Assembly: GCA_944548615.1 (NCBI GenBank)
Contig: OX155973.1
Location: 19,693,543 to 19,757,542 of the forward strand
Direction: 5' to 3'
DNA from: Micropterix aruncella
Lineage: Eukaryota; Arthropoda; Insecta; Lepidoptera; Micropterigidae
DNA length: 64,000 nucleotides
Shown here: positions 48,418 to 60,559 of the stretch, in pieces
Layout: the number at the start of each line of letters is the position of its first letter
How positions within the stretch are numbered: the first letter of the stretch is position 1
Notes under the pieces: generated by a model
Database searches by the model: none
Seen by the model: only the letters and a program-made list of their open reading frames with translations
Told to the model about the DNA's origin: nothing
Made by a program: the position numbers and the translations under genes

Positions 48418-48745
48418 CTGATGTTAGCGGTAATTCAGTTCGAATTTATGGCGGATAGTGGGGTCCTTTTCCCCTCAACCCACACAGGATCGGGTGGCCA
48501 ACTGATACAGTCATAGGCTAACACCGCAGATGCGCAAACCGCCCAGCAGTGTCCAAGTTCTTCCCCCAGAGGATCCGATCCCACCTGTCCACGACACAGC
48601 CGTGACAGGGGAAACAGAGTTCTTTTCAGGTTCGTCCCTCTTCGAGGAGGCTATCGGATGGGAGTTGAGTCGTGAGTACAGCTGACCAAAGGTGCATCCG
48701 AGCAGGTCATATGGCCCAAGCTGAACGGAACAGTTAGCCGCCTGT
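48418..48745 (-). repeat. Family A fragment (5' half), minus strand
   Basis: The reverse complement shows 'TTCGAACTGAATTACCGCT' at its 3' side and the same 5' part as 4860-5090. The 3' half of the unit is missing. Confidence 0.5.
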
Positions 48746-48757
48746 TTACGTATTAGA

Positions 48758-49260
48758 AATTCTTTATTGCACATTTTAAGAAAAAAACATACAACGGGCG
48801 GACTTACTACTCAAAGTAAAATCTCTTACAGCCAACCTTCGTGAAAGTATAAGAATTTAGGTGGCAGTAGAGTAAAATAAACAAAAGAAACTTAATTCTG
48901 AACAAAATTGATTAATTAACAAAAATGCCTTTTTTTTTAAAAAACAAAATAGTATTTCGAAATTTTTTTAAGTAACGGAGGATTGAAGAGGATGGGATGA
49001 GACGAAGGATAACTAGGAATTTAGGAACATGAAATGATTTTTCAGAGACATTTGAAAAGTAGAAACCGTTGGTGCGTTTCTGTTATGTGACAGGAGTTCC
49101 ATAGTCTAGCTGCATGAACGGTGATGGAATATGTAAAAAAAATACATGACAGATTGCAAAAAAAATGCTGCCTTTTCTAGACCTAATCTCTCCATTCTAT
49201 TGTCTGGGTTCAACTACACGGCTACCAAGCGGCGGGCAGTGTGATTATTTTCAGAAACGC
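48758..49260 (-). pseudogene. LINE 3' end with last ORF2 codons
   Basis: The reverse complement carries the GCAATAAAG-type 3' end seen at 1-288. Further up (49140-49060) it reads 'YSITVHAARLWNS' before stops, a common motif near the C-terminus of CR1/jockey-type ORF2. Confidence 0.65.
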
Positions 49261-49615
49261 GACGCATCTATTGTATACATTTCTTCCCTAATCTGTGGCT
49301 AAAGCGAGATAGCTAGAGACAAGAGAGGTGGTATCATTGCTGTAGGCACAATAAATTAAATGAGCGCGTACAGAAGCGCTGATTCAAACCAAGGTTACAA
49401 CCTAGCCGAGCAATCGGTTGAGCAATGCTTCTAATGAACCGCTCCTATATTCATGACGCAAATGCAAACTACAAGACAACTAACCAACATAATCTACCAA
49501 ATATGTTACATCAGAATCAGATTGTACGTCCTTTGGAAAATTTATAAATAGAGTGAGTCAATGAACGTGTATTTGTAGAAATTTTGACCTTATCACTTTA
49601 CTCACCGATCACTTC
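49261..49615. other. No gene seen
   Basis: Intervening DNA. Confidence 0.4.
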
Positions 49616-50700
49616 ATTTATTTATTTTTTTATTTTTTATTTATTTATTGTGTTTATTCACTTATTACTAATCAACATAACAGTAAAACCAAGGCATTGA
49701 GAAGTAAAATTAATAAAGATATTACCATAACTATACAAATAGAATGACACTTATAATACTAGCTTTCATGTAAGAATAAATAATTATTAGCTTGCAATTT
49801 AAACAAGTGAGGGTTGGCGGTAAAAATATCAAAATCTGGTGCCATCGAGTGAATTTCATTTAAGCGCCGCAAAGCACGCGCCAACAAGTTCCACCTCGTA
49901 AGGTTAGTGCGCGAGAACGGTTCCGCGAAAAGATGGTGCGATCGAGCACGGAGATAATTATTTGGTATGAATAGATCCACCTTGGCTAGTAAGATAGGGT
50001 TATCAGTTTTACCACGAATTAGATTGAAAACATAGGACATGGTCAGCATTTCTCTTCTGAGACAGAGAGAATTATAGCCAACCGTGCCTGTGATAAATGT
50101 AGTCGGATACAAAAATGGATAATATTCGTACTGCTTGAAGTACAGAAATCTCAAAAAACACTTCTGTACCTTTTCCAGCATGAGGGTATAAGTATATTCA
50201 TGTGGATTCCAAAAAGCTGCATTCGTTTCCATGCGACTTCTAACAATCGAGTTGTACAACGTGCGCATAACCCGAATATTATTGAAGTGCTTGGATTGCC
50301 GTATCACAAACCCTAGAAGCTTGAAAGAAGTTGTAGATAGTTGTCTAATATGTTCCTTGAAGTTTCACTTGGGGTAGAAAAAAACTCCCAAGTCCTTGAC
50401 TTCAGTAACTCTGGGAAGCACACATCCAGCGATGGAGTAATCATACATCAGATGATCAGGCGATCTTGTGTATGTCATTTGTTAATATTGAAGTGAAGGT
50501 TACGAGCTTGGCTCCATGCATAAACTGCATCAATATCACGCTGGAAGAGCTCGCAGGCCTCAGCACTTCCAGTTGATAAAAACAATTTGACGTCATCAGC
50601 AAACATTAGACAACGTGCAGATGTGACTACTTTACTCAGATTATTAACAAATAAGTTAAATAACAAAGGCCCCAAGTTTGATCCTTGCTATGACTAAATC
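49616..50700 (-). pseudogene. LINE ORF2 fragment: RT motif to C-terminus
   Basis: The minus-strand frame 50475-50675 has 'GPLLFNLFVNNLSKVV' and the catalytic 'CLMFADDVKLFL'. After a stop and frameshift, 49759-50307 (182 codons) gives 'RTLYNSIVRSRMETNAAFW', 'RREMLTMSYVFNLIRGKTDN' and a C-terminal 'ANNYLFLHES'. A 3' UTR and tail (TTTATTTATT, 49616-49650) follow. It is 5'-truncated just before the 'GPLLF' RT motif and belongs to a different family from the intact LINE. Confidence 0.78.
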
Positions 50701-50781
50701 ACTTATACCTCTAAAACTACACGATATCATTAATCCAGTATCGCAGCAAGTTTAAACCACTAAATATACTAAAAACAATTA

Positions 50782-51440
50782 AAAACACGACTGCTGTAAC
50801 AGACAGTGAACTACTGTACAAAGTTATAATTATTTTTATTAGATTTCTTATGAAATATTTGTGATTTATGTATTTATCCTTATAGATACATGTATATTTC
50901 CGGAATGTACTGAATCAGGCCTTTCATTTGAGACTAAATACGATATCTTTATGTTAATTTATTGACATTTGGATATTCAGGCAACTGCTTACTTGATATT
51001 TGGACAGTTTAGGTACCCTAGACTGCCGTTTCAAAAACTATTGTATTTATAATTAGTTTTATTACGGTTTTTTGTGAATTATTTGTGGTTTATGTATTTA
51101 TTCATATAGATACATGTATACTCGAATTTACTGAATGTACTCAATCAGACCTTTCATTCGACACTTAACACGATGTATTTATGTTAATTTATTGACATTG
51201 GGATATTCATACAACTACTTACTTGATATTTGGACAGTTAAGGTACCATATAACACTCGCGATGACATAACGATTTTAAAAATACCACACACGTCTAAAT
51301 CGGTTCAAGCGTTCAGAAGTTATGGTGAAATAAAGAAATGGATAACATACACAAATGAACCCTGAATACATTATACTCCTTTTTTGTTAAGCAGACGTGT
51401 AAAAAACACGACTGCCGTTCTAATAAGTATTTATAATTAT
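50782..51440 (+). repeat. Family B tandem array (three partial units)
   Basis: Units begin 'AACACGACTGCTGTAACAG' (50783), 'GACTGCCGTTTCAAAAAC' (51022) and 'AACACGACTGCCGTTC' (51404). The second unit ends 'GCAGACGTGTAAAA' immediately before the third begins, a head-to-tail junction. The first unit stops at 'AGGTACCCTA'. Confidence 0.65.
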
Positions 51441-51974
51441 TATAAACAATTATTGGTTTGTTGAAAAGCACTTTTTATAGAGAATACAGTTTTTCGTTAA
51501 AATGACATTCAATTTACGACAGCTCCGTTACGCGTTGACGAGTGTTATCTATATAAAAATCCAGTACTTAAAAACGATTGCGCTTTCTGTGAGTCAGTCG
51601 ACGGGCCTTTTCCAATGCCCGCGAATTAACCCGGTGGGCAATTGCCCTTTATTGGGACATCACGTAATCCGGGCCCATTGACCCGGTTTTCTGAGTGTGG
51701 CGTAACAGGGCTGCGCGCACTGCGGCAGGTATCAAATAAATGTGGCAAAAGGTTCACATGTTTTTACTGTTTGTACCTAATTTTTGAATGAAAATTAAGA
51801 ATCAATTAAATACTGTTATTACATACGTGTTCATTATTATTTTTCTTATTAGTCTTAAAGCAATTCGCATTCATAGTATGGCTTTTACTTTCGTTTTCGC
51901 TTTGGGAGTCTATAGCTATAAATATCACAATAATATAGCATAATACATATCACCATATCGGTTAGTAGACGAAA
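51441..51974. other. Unassigned DNA
   Basis: A GC-rich patch at 51595-51725 may be a diverged repeat; nothing else supported. Confidence 0.35.
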
Positions 51975-52216
51975 ACAACAAGTCGAGAGACCGGAGTAAT
52001 CTGGTCGCAATTGGAAGTAACGGCGTGAGTGTAAGCCCGCTGGGTAACATACCTGGTTATCTCGCGGATAAGGCGTTGGCCTCTTACGGGCATGTGGCGG
52101 AGCTTGACGGTGGACTGTTTTGTCCAAGTCTTCTGCGTTCACTTCACGGGAGATAGAACGACCAATCGTTAAAACTTCCTGAGGTGACGGGTTCGCCCGT
52201 TATAGTTGACAACTCA
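51975..52216 (+). repeat. Family A, 5'-truncated copy
   Basis: The last ~235 bp of the unit, from 'GTCGAGAGACCGGAGTAATC' to 'GCCCGTTATAGTTGACAAC'. It is followed directly by a (CAGTATT)n run (52217-52242) that leads into the next LINE. Confidence 0.7.
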
Positions 52217-52225
52217 GTATTCAGT

Positions 52226-53255
52226 ATTCAGTATTCAATTTATTTATTCAGAATATACAATAAAAGCATGAATTATGAATTAAAGCTAATTATCGCATAT
52301 TAGAATTCGTCAGTTTAAATGTAGATATAAAACGATTAAAGCATAAATAATAATTCTACAATAGCGTTGACTAAAGTCGGCTTTACACGGCAGACAAATA
52401 AAATTTTACAAAAATAGAGCTGAATCCATGTACATGAGTATACATATAAAATAGATAATTATTGTAAGAATATTAATAGTCATCAAGCACTTTATACAAA
52501 AAATAATCACACAATAGGAAGTATCAAAACAAAATTGGGAAAAACAACGTATGTATATGATCAGGTATGTTACATTACACATTGAAGTCTACATATTAAA
52601 TATTAAATTCATAATATTATTATTAAACAATAACAACTAAAATGAGGTACCTGAAAGTTACATATTAATGTTATTCCCATTTGAAGGAATTGGCATGCTC
52701 AAAAAAATCACCCAGCTTATAGAAAGCATGTGTGGATTGTAGCTTTTGTTTAATAAATCTTTTAAACACCTTTGTTTCCATCTTTCTTGTGGAGAGTGGT
52801 AGCTGGTTAAAGAGCTTATAGCTCAAATATCCAAAGGACTTTTGTGTCTGCGTAAGGCGTACTTTAGGCAGGATAACGTCATCACGTCTGCGTGTATTGT
52901 GGGAGTGCATATACCCGTTTACCTCTTGTTCGTTAATATTTGATTTAGCATATAGTAGACATTGTAAAATATATTCAGACGTAAACGTAAGTATTTTGTA
53001 CTTAAGAAAATATGGTTCGCAGTGCGTGTCACGGGATACTCCTGCAATTGCTCTTAGTGCACTTTTCTGTAAAATGAAAACCCTAGAACTGTCTGTGGCA
53101 TTCCCCCATATCAGTATACCATAAGTCATTTTAGAATGGAAACAGGCATGATACGCAGTTAATGCAGCGATTTCACCAGCTAAGAATTTAATCTTTTTTA
53201 TAGCATATATTGCCGAAGAAAGCTCTCTATTTAGTCCACTGTATAGCTCCACCAA
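52226..53255 (-). pseudogene. LINE ORF2 C-terminal fragment with 3' UTR
   Basis: The minus-strand frame 52671-53255 (about 194 codons) contains 'KFLAGEIAALTAYHACFHSK', 'MTYGILIWGNATDSSRVFIL' and 'KSFGYLSYKLFNQLPLSTRK', the post-RT region of jockey-like ORF2. It ends 'HAFYKLGDFFEHANSFKWE'. A 3' UTR of about 430 bp ends in the (CAGTATT)n run. The RT core is lost by 5' truncation at a hairpin (53253-53295). Confidence 0.78.
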
Positions 53256-53295
53256 CGAGCCCGTGAGAGTTCAATTCTCTCTCACGGGCTCGTTG
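53253..53295. repeat. Hairpin at the LINE 5' truncation point
   Basis: Perfect 17-bp arms 'CAACGAGCCCGTGAGAG' / 'CTCTCACGGGCTCGTTG' with a 9-nt loop. Confidence 0.9.
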
Positions 53296-53399
53296 CAACA
53301 GAGCCGTCTCACTCTATTTGCAACAGTGCCCATTAGCTCCCTAAATATAATGATATATAATTCACGACTAACTCACAAAAATCACTGTTAAATTCTATA

Positions 53400-53600
53400 T
53401 CGTTATGCTATTTTGTTCCAGGTCTAAAGCCACTTGTCGCTTTCGACCGCCAAAAAGACGCGGCCGCGCCTCGTCCCTTCTGTCTGCATTGGCTCGTACG
53501 TTACCATGGGGGCGTCTCGAAAACGCGTCCCGTCCACGCCACGTTCGCGGCCGACGCTCGCGCCACATCGCCTCTGTCTGAACCACCTCTTATAAGGGCA
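53400..53600. other. GC- and CpG-rich island
   Basis: Strong local GC enrichment with 'CTTATAAGGG' at its right edge. It could be a promoter-like or repeat-derived island. No coding evidence. Confidence 0.3.
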
Positions 53601-55842
53601 GGGTTGCCTTGCTTCTGTTTAAATCAACATGATTCTCGACAGAGTCGTACTCTATGTTCAGAGCTTAGTAACTGGTAACGTTGGTGCTCTTTGTGTAAAA
53701 TATATTCTGTAAAATATATTCATTCTGAGATTTTGGCATTATGGAAATAGTATGAAAAGCTGCTTGGGGCTCTTGGTCTATAAACGATAAAGACTTCATC
53801 GCAAATCAATTCGCAAATTATCCGCCCCGTAGTTCATATTTTAAGTTTCTCCGTCGTACAGCATTCCTACTGTTTATTTAGGATATCATCGAGCTGTATA
53901 GAGAAATATCAAACAAACAAAGAAAACGCTCAGGCTGAGAAAATACAAATAAAACGAGGAAACTACCAGCCACCCGCAGGGAAGTTAAAATAAGAACACC
54001 CATCCCTTCGACGAGTTGCAAACTACATCAATCAAAATAAAACCGGTCAAGTGCGGTTTAATTCAGGCGCTGAGGATTTTTCCAAGTGTTAATAAAAGGA
54101 CCCTTTAATCCTAGATATTCTTTGTTTAATCATATCCTCTCACGTCCTTCGCTCATTGCGGATTTCCTTCAAATTTATTTTTACAGTTTCTATCATATTT
54201 GCTATTTAAGGTTATCAGTTTGATTACCATTTCAAAAAAAATATATTTTTTGCAGAACAAAAAAAACTATTTTTGAGATATTGAATTGCAAATGTTTCTT
54301 GGTTATAGTTGCGTTGGTTATAGCGAGCTTAATTTAGCCTGAAACAAAAAAAGTAAACTAAGATATTAATTTTTACACGTGCATTTTCTAGATGAACTAA
54401 AAAAAATAACCAAAAGTTATATATTTTTAATTTTTTAATGGTTTAAAGAAATGCAGAAATATTTTAACGCTATTCCACAAAACATCAAATCAATGCAACA
54501 ACCAGGATTCAAACAGACATTAAAGCACTGGCCCAAAAATAAATGCTGTTACAGCGTCAATGACTTTTTAAACGATAATGACAAATAAATAATATAACAT
54601 ATTTTTATTGTAATTCTCCAACATTTTAAACTTTAAACATTTATATTTAATTCTAGCTCTAAATCTGACAAACCGTAGATAGCCTAATAATTCCAGATTG
54701 ACATTTTAATTTAAAAACAAACTGACATTTGATTTATATATAGTAATGGAAATTTACTAAATTTGTAGATAATAGTTCTAATTATTATGTATTTTGTTAA
54801 TACCTATGTCTAAAACGTAATATTTTCGGATTTGCTTTCCTTCAATTGCGAAGTGAACATATTTAATTATAGAAAAATACATATTGTACGCCTGATTGGT
54901 AAACTGTATAGCACATATAATAGTACCTATCCATTTTGTACGACCTACTTACAGTTCACAATAAATAATAATTATTATTATTATTATTACCGTTGCAATA
55001 ATTTAACAAAATTATCATCTTGGAATATGGATTCAATTCAAATTCCTTTATATTAACTATATAATAGCTTCCTTACCAGACAGCTCATACTTATATTTTT
55101 TTAATTATCTCCAAAGCTTCTTACGTTGGGACTATTGTAGAACCAGAGACATTGATTAAAGAAGCTATTTCGTACTTTACTCATACCTACAGTGCTAACG
55201 GTAGAGAGGTTACACAAACCCCTCTAAAAGATTTTATTTGTATATAGATTTACTATGTAATTTCTTATTTCTTTCTTTCTTTACTTTTAATCTCTGGTTA
55301 TCTATTGTATATAATGCGATAGGATTGCACACCATCCTAACTCATTGGAATAAGGACATTATAATTTAAATTATAAATTATTATTTTAGATGGTTAAGAG
55401 TTAGCATTCTCGTTGTTGGTTAGTATTGTAAGAGAGCGTTAGTTAATTCATTGATTATATATGGTATAAAATTGCTCAGCTCCATATGACATGTTGGCAA
55501 CCCTTTTTTGACGACGAAATGCAGGTGGCGCTGGTATCATTGACGGCGAAGGTAATAGCAATTTATTTGTAAATCTATAATGATAATGATAATGAATGGT
55601 TTTTTATAAGGGACAGATTGATTATATAAACCCTATAATTTAAATAGTGATACCATTTATAGCATTTCATTATTAGTTCCATCTATCGCATGTTTTATAT
55701 AGGATAACAATCTATCACTACATGGCATTCTATCTAAATAGACCAGTAAGATTGAATTGGACAAGTGCGTAATTATTATATATTGAAACTTGTATACAAA
55801 ATTATAAATTGTCATTTTTGTTTAAATAATATTAAAATAATA
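53601..55842. other. AT-rich, probably intronic DNA
   Basis: No gene seen. It holds a (TTA)n run at about 54967-54988 and a short LINE-3'-end-like fragment at 54105-54185 ('TCTCACGTCCTTCGCTC', compare 30-60). Confidence 0.4.
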
Positions 55843-56108
55843 AGGCCTCTTGTCCACGCACATTTTTTTGTTTGAAAAATGTTGCCTAATTCACCGTGAA
55901 ATCAAAAAAAAAACACAGGTCGTTAGTGTTGTATGGATCACTATGAAAGCTTAGATACAGACACGGCGGCGGCGGTCACCGTCCGTTTTTCCGCCGTGTC
56001 CGTCGACAAACTTCTTTAGTGATCCAAACAACACTGACGACCGTGCCTAGACATGACGAATATACAGTAGATTTTCACAGCGAAAAAACTTGTATGGACA
56101 AGAGGCCT
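55843..56108. mobile_element. Fold-back MITE
   Basis: TIRs 'AGGCCTCTTGTCCA' / 'TGGACAAGAGGCCT'. Inside, 'GTCGTTAGTGTTGTATGGAT' pairs with 'ATCCAAACAACACTGACGAC', and 'GACACGGCGG' pairs with 'CCGCCGTGTC', so nearly the whole element folds on itself. Noncoding. Confidence 0.8.
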
Positions 56109-56350
56109 AAGATTTGATTATTTTATTACCTTACAGGCGTGTGTAAGCGCATTCTAAAGTGCGCCTCCATCAGTTATACCACGAAAGTGGCCATATTGAA
56201 TATAAAATTCAATTTTAGGAACTATGAGTGCCGTTGCGATTCGTAGTAAAATACTGGTTTCCATATCGTAGTAGGTAGTTAAACAATCTAATACACTATA
56301 TAATCAATGGTTAGAGTAAGTAGATATTGTAGATTGTATGGAGCATTTAC

Positions 56351-56574
56351 CCATTGTGGATGTCATTTTCTGCGTTCCCGTGGGGCTGCCCGGACTTGGC
56401 GGGCTGGGCGACGCGGGCAACGCGTGCGATGCGGCCTCCGTGTTGGCCGCTTGCTGCTCGCCACCGGGTCTCACCAGCGGCCACAGACTCTCGCACTGCA
56501 CTCTTTCCTCCGCGCCGAGCACATTGAAATCACCGTATTTGTCGTTCGGCACTTGCTTCGGACCGCACTTTGAA
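56351..56574 (-). CDS. Probable exon of the same host gene, upstream of 44591-44695
   Basis: 224 nt on the minus strand between acceptor 'GTTGTTCCCAG' and donor 'ATGG|GTAAAT'. It encodes 'SKCGPKQVPNDKYGDFNVLG', then 'AEERVQCESLWPLVRPGGEQ', then a Ala/Pro/Ser/Gly-rich end 'PASPSPPSPGSPTGTQK'. An in-frame stop lies upstream of the acceptor, so the exon must begin at or near it. The donor phase is 1, matching the acceptor phase of the exon at 44591-44695. GC content and codon use stand out from the surrounding AT-rich DNA. No domain is recognised. The low-complexity end is common in N-terminal regions of transcription factors. The exon is not repeated elsewhere in the window, arguing against a transposon. 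Confidence 0.6.
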
Positions 56575-56704
56575 CTGGGAACAACCACACCCGACCTTCA
56601 ACTACCGACTACCAACCTACAGGCAGGTCACGCCATTTTTTCCTTATCATTTATTTATTTATTTGTTTTCAACAAATTATTGAACAATTGTATTTTTAAA
56701 CAAA

Positions 56705-56820
56705 TTACTTCTTAATCGGTTTAAGCGTTTAGAAGTTCTGGTGAAATAAAGAAACGGGAAACGTACATAGATGAACCCTAAACGCAATTTACTCCTTTTT
56801 TGTTGAGCAGTTGTGTAAGG
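56705..56820 (+). repeat. Family B fragment (right end)
   Basis: 'CGTTTAGAAGTTCTGGTG', 'ACATAGATGAACCCTAAAC' and the terminal 'GAGCAGTTGTGTAA' match the right end of the unit. Confidence 0.55.
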
Positions 56821-56829
56821 TTGGTACCA

Positions 56830-57057
56830 CGAGTGGTTCATGCGAACGATAGAGAGCAGTGCGTTAGAGCGGAATGTAAAATGAACGATCGTATCTTTTC
56901 CTGCACACCTGTCGAACATGAAATAATCTCGAATAGTTGGAAGATATTTCGCCCAGTCTTACATTATGCCACTCTATGTTCGATTGGTCGTATTTCGCTG
57001 AAAAAGTGAGAATGGTTTATTTCATAATCCGCCTTAACGTATTGGTCAATGTCGTTA
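56830..57057. mobile_element. Diverged MITE related to 41093-41386
   Basis: The left 'CAGTGCGTTAGAGCGGAATG' and right (reverse complement) 'CAATACGTTAAGGCGGATTA' are imperfect inverted repeats; the left one also resembles 41155-41185. A 37-bp piece of family A terminus ('GGGTTCGCCCATGACAACTC') follows at 57060-57096. Confidence 0.5.
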
Positions 57058-57096
57058 TACCTTCCTGCGGTAACGGGTTCGCCCATGACAACTCCA

Positions 57097-57765
<669 letters not shown>

Positions 57766-57990
57766 GAAGAATAATGTCACAAACACTCTTACGGGCGTTC
57801 GAAACGTTGCGTTTTCATATATTCCCATACGCTTGGAATATATTATAGTTTTAAGTATTCGTTGTTTAATAAAGAAATCAAGTAAAAAATCTCTTTTCGC
57901 GAACCCAATTTCGCCGAGCGCTAAAACTAAATTTTCTAGAGATAATGCCAAGAAAAGCATTTCTGTATCTGAAAAAACGTTTTGTTCGTA

Positions 57991-58316
57991 TACAGGCTGA
58001 GTTATTAATTAGTGACATACTTGTAGTGGACGAGTCAGTATGCCAACCTAAGAGACTTTTAATAAGAATTTTTGGAAAAAAACAAATTTAGAAAATATTT
58101 TTTTTATTTTTGAAAAATAGTATAAAAAGTTCTGGGCACGATGCGGTATCTTGTGGTAGGTAAATGTCACAAGGTTATACGCTATATGGCGCAGCGTGCT
58201 CAGCGCTTCTCAAACTTTTCTTTAATAAATAATATTTACAAAATTGAGAAGTTGCTTACTTCGTCATTCTGATTCACCCACTACCAAGATGTCACTAATT
58301 AAAGACTCACCCTGTA
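57991..58316. mobile_element. Mariner-type MITE
   Basis: TA + 'CAGGCTGAGTTATTAATTAG' at the left and 'CTAATTAAAGACTCACCCTG' + TA at the right give TIRs flanked by TA, the Tc1/mariner target. Inverted similarity continues through 'GTGACAT' and 'GTAGTGG'. No transposase in ~326 bp. Confidence 0.75.
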
Positions 58317-58429
58317 GTCGCAAATTTTTGCAAATTAAGGTCGCGGAAAGTAATTTTTATACTCGTGTTTAATAAACAAGAAATATACAATACTGCCATT
58401 GATTTAAACACGTGGTACAGGAACCACCT

Positions 58430-58880
58430 GGTTTACGTCATTAACTCGGGTAATCCCCGCCGCGAGCCGTTGGCTCCCCGAGAACCTAGCCTCTCCGTTT
58501 ATTGTAATACCTATCAATCCGATAGTCCAACATTTGGTCAGTTCACAAAATTAGAGCTTTCACATCACTGCATGAAAAAAGGCACTGGTTCGCGAGATCA
58601 CTGTGTTCGGCCGTTTTTCGCGCGTGGATCGCTAGGGATCTATAGATCTCGGAGGCTGCGCGCGCGACGGGCGGCGATCGCCTCGCTTGAATCGCGGGCG
58701 CTGAGTGGCGCGCAAACTTTCACCGAAATTTCGGCAAGGCCCTGCCGAAAATTTCGCTTTCATTTAATTATTATTAGCATAGCCACGTCTCGCTCGCGCT
58801 GGCAGTGTGCCCGATAAGTGCGTCCCGCTCTTGAGGTTCGTTGACCGGCGACGACTGTTTTTTTCACGGCGGTGTGGTTA
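58430..58880. other. GC-rich island with a small palindrome
   Basis: CpG-rich around 58600-58700. 'CGAAATTTCGGCA' / 'TGCCGAAAATTTCG' (58721-58757) form a hairpin with one bulge. It could be a regulatory island or an alternative first exon of the minus-strand gene; neither is shown. Confidence 0.3.
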
Positions 58881-59094
58881 CATTACCGTTTTTTTCTCTC
58901 TCACTCTCCGCTCCGGCTGACTGTTACGTCTTATAAATGCTTTTCGTTTCAATGGCCCTCTTTGGTTATGTATTTTTATTATCTTTTTATATCCGAGTAA
59001 TAGATGAATCAAATATAAAACTGTTTTTTTAAATGTATTCTTATGCAGCTGTAATAATCTTATGCAGTTGGGCAAATATGAGCGTCGTTTTTAG

Positions 59095-59310
59095 GTCAGC
59101 CCAACTCACGGGTCAGCACCGATCTGGTGTCCTACAAGCAGAAGTTCGAGCCCGGTAAGGAATCTGTTCCCCAAGCAACTAAGTCTGCAGGTGGATCATT
59201 GTCTCAGGCTTCTACGCTCAACCCACGGCTGAAAGAAAGACCACATATCGTTATACCAGCGTGGAATGACGGGTTCACCCGTTGTAATGGACACCGCCCA
59301 ACTACAACTA
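59095..59310 (+). repeat. Family A fragment (diverged subfamily, 3' end)
   Basis: Shares 'CTCAACCCACGGCTGAAAGA' and 'TTATACCAGCGTGG' with 23060-23130 (there 'CTCATCCCACGGCTGAAAGA') and ends 'CCCGTTGTAATGGACACCGC'. Confidence 0.5.
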
Positions 59311-59311
59311 C

Positions 59312-59393
59312 AACTAAATCTGTAAACTACAACGGGCAGTTTTAACGAAATTTGATCCTTTTGTCTCCCGTGTGGTGAACGATGGACAAAACA
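59312..59393 (-). repeat. Family A 3'-end stub, minus strand
   Basis: The reverse complement of the last ~85 bp of the unit ('TGGACTGTTTTGTCCATCG' to 'TGCCCGTTGTAGTTTACAG'). It is placed head-on against the full copy starting at 59395. Confidence 0.5.
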
Positions 59394-59394
59394 G

Positions 59395-60058
59395 TCCACC
59401 GTAATGGACCCTTGATGAGTTGACCACGAAGACACATTTCTTCAGGGTCGGTCATACTCACGGGTCAACACCCATCCGGCGACCTCCACGCATGAAGCGC
59501 GAGCCCGGGTAGGACTCTGGCCTTTAGGCTAGTTTCCCCTAGGAGTCAACCTTATGGCGCTCCTGGGCGGTCTGCGCACCGTGCGGCGTAAGCCAATCGA
59601 TTGTGCATTCTGACTAACAGTCGGGGGAGTCTGGAAGCAGTACTGTTTAATATAGAGCGGGGGTCGTTGCGGACCTTACGGCGACTGCTCTTGAAACGAC
59701 CATCGGCTACGCGATCCTGGGAGGAACAGCCGGGCAAAGGATGCCGTGGTCCGCGATAGATTCGGTTTACACCGTTTCACCGCTTCGTAAGAGAGAGGAC
59801 CGCGCAAGCGACCGCGAACTCCTAGCCAGTCGAGAGACCGGAGTAATCTGGTCGCAATTAAAAAAAAGTGTAATCCCGCTGGGTAACATACCTGGTTATC
59901 CCGCGGATAAGGCGTTGGCCTCTTACGGGTATGTGGCCGAGCTTGACGGTGGACTGTTTTGTCCAAGTCTTCTGCGTTCACTTTACGGGAGATAGAACGA
60001 CTAATCGGTAAAATTTCCTGAGTTGACGGGTTCGCCCGTTGCAGTTGACAACTCTATT
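59395..60058 (+). repeat. Family A, full copy
   Basis: Colinear with 34185-34855 from 'GGACCCTTGATGAGTTGACC' to 'GCCCGTTGCAGTTGACAAC'. One patch (59860-59870) reads AAAAAAAAA-like where other copies have 'GGAAGTAAGGGCG'. Confidence 0.7.
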
Positions 60059-60069
60059 TGTTTATCTAA

Positions 60070-60310
60070 AGATATCTGCCCTTGAAATGGCTAATCGGCC
60101 TCCGATCCCGAGTGAAGGAACGAGCAATGGATGCCATGGTCCGCGATACATTCAAACTGAACTACAGCTTGCATTAGGTACAGGATCGCGCAAACAACCC
60201 AGAACCTATAGCCAGTCGCGAGAATGGAAGAATCCGGCCATAACTAAAAGCGAGGGAGATTGGACGGATGAAGCCGATTCTGAAAATTTTGTGTACGACC
60301 TCTCAGCTTG
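60070..60310 (+). repeat. Family A fragment (middle)
   Basis: 'GATGCCATGGTCCGCGATA', 'TTCAAACTGAACTACAGCT' and 'AGGATCGCGCAAACAACC' match the middle of the unit. The 3' end is missing. Confidence 0.45.
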
Positions 60311-60559
60311 AGGCCCTCGATATGTGGAAAACCTATTCGCATATATTCCGTCGTTCGCCTTATTCCCGATGGAAAACATGCGAAAAGCTAGCGTTTGTGA
60401 AAATTATTTTTAATTCGTGATTACACGTAATGAGTCCGATGTGTCGCAAAAACAAGAATATAAAAAATAACAAACACGAATGCCGTTACAAAAAGTGAAC
60501 TATTGTATTTATAATTTACGTTTTTTAGAGAATCAAGGACTTTGTTGAAAAAATATTCG

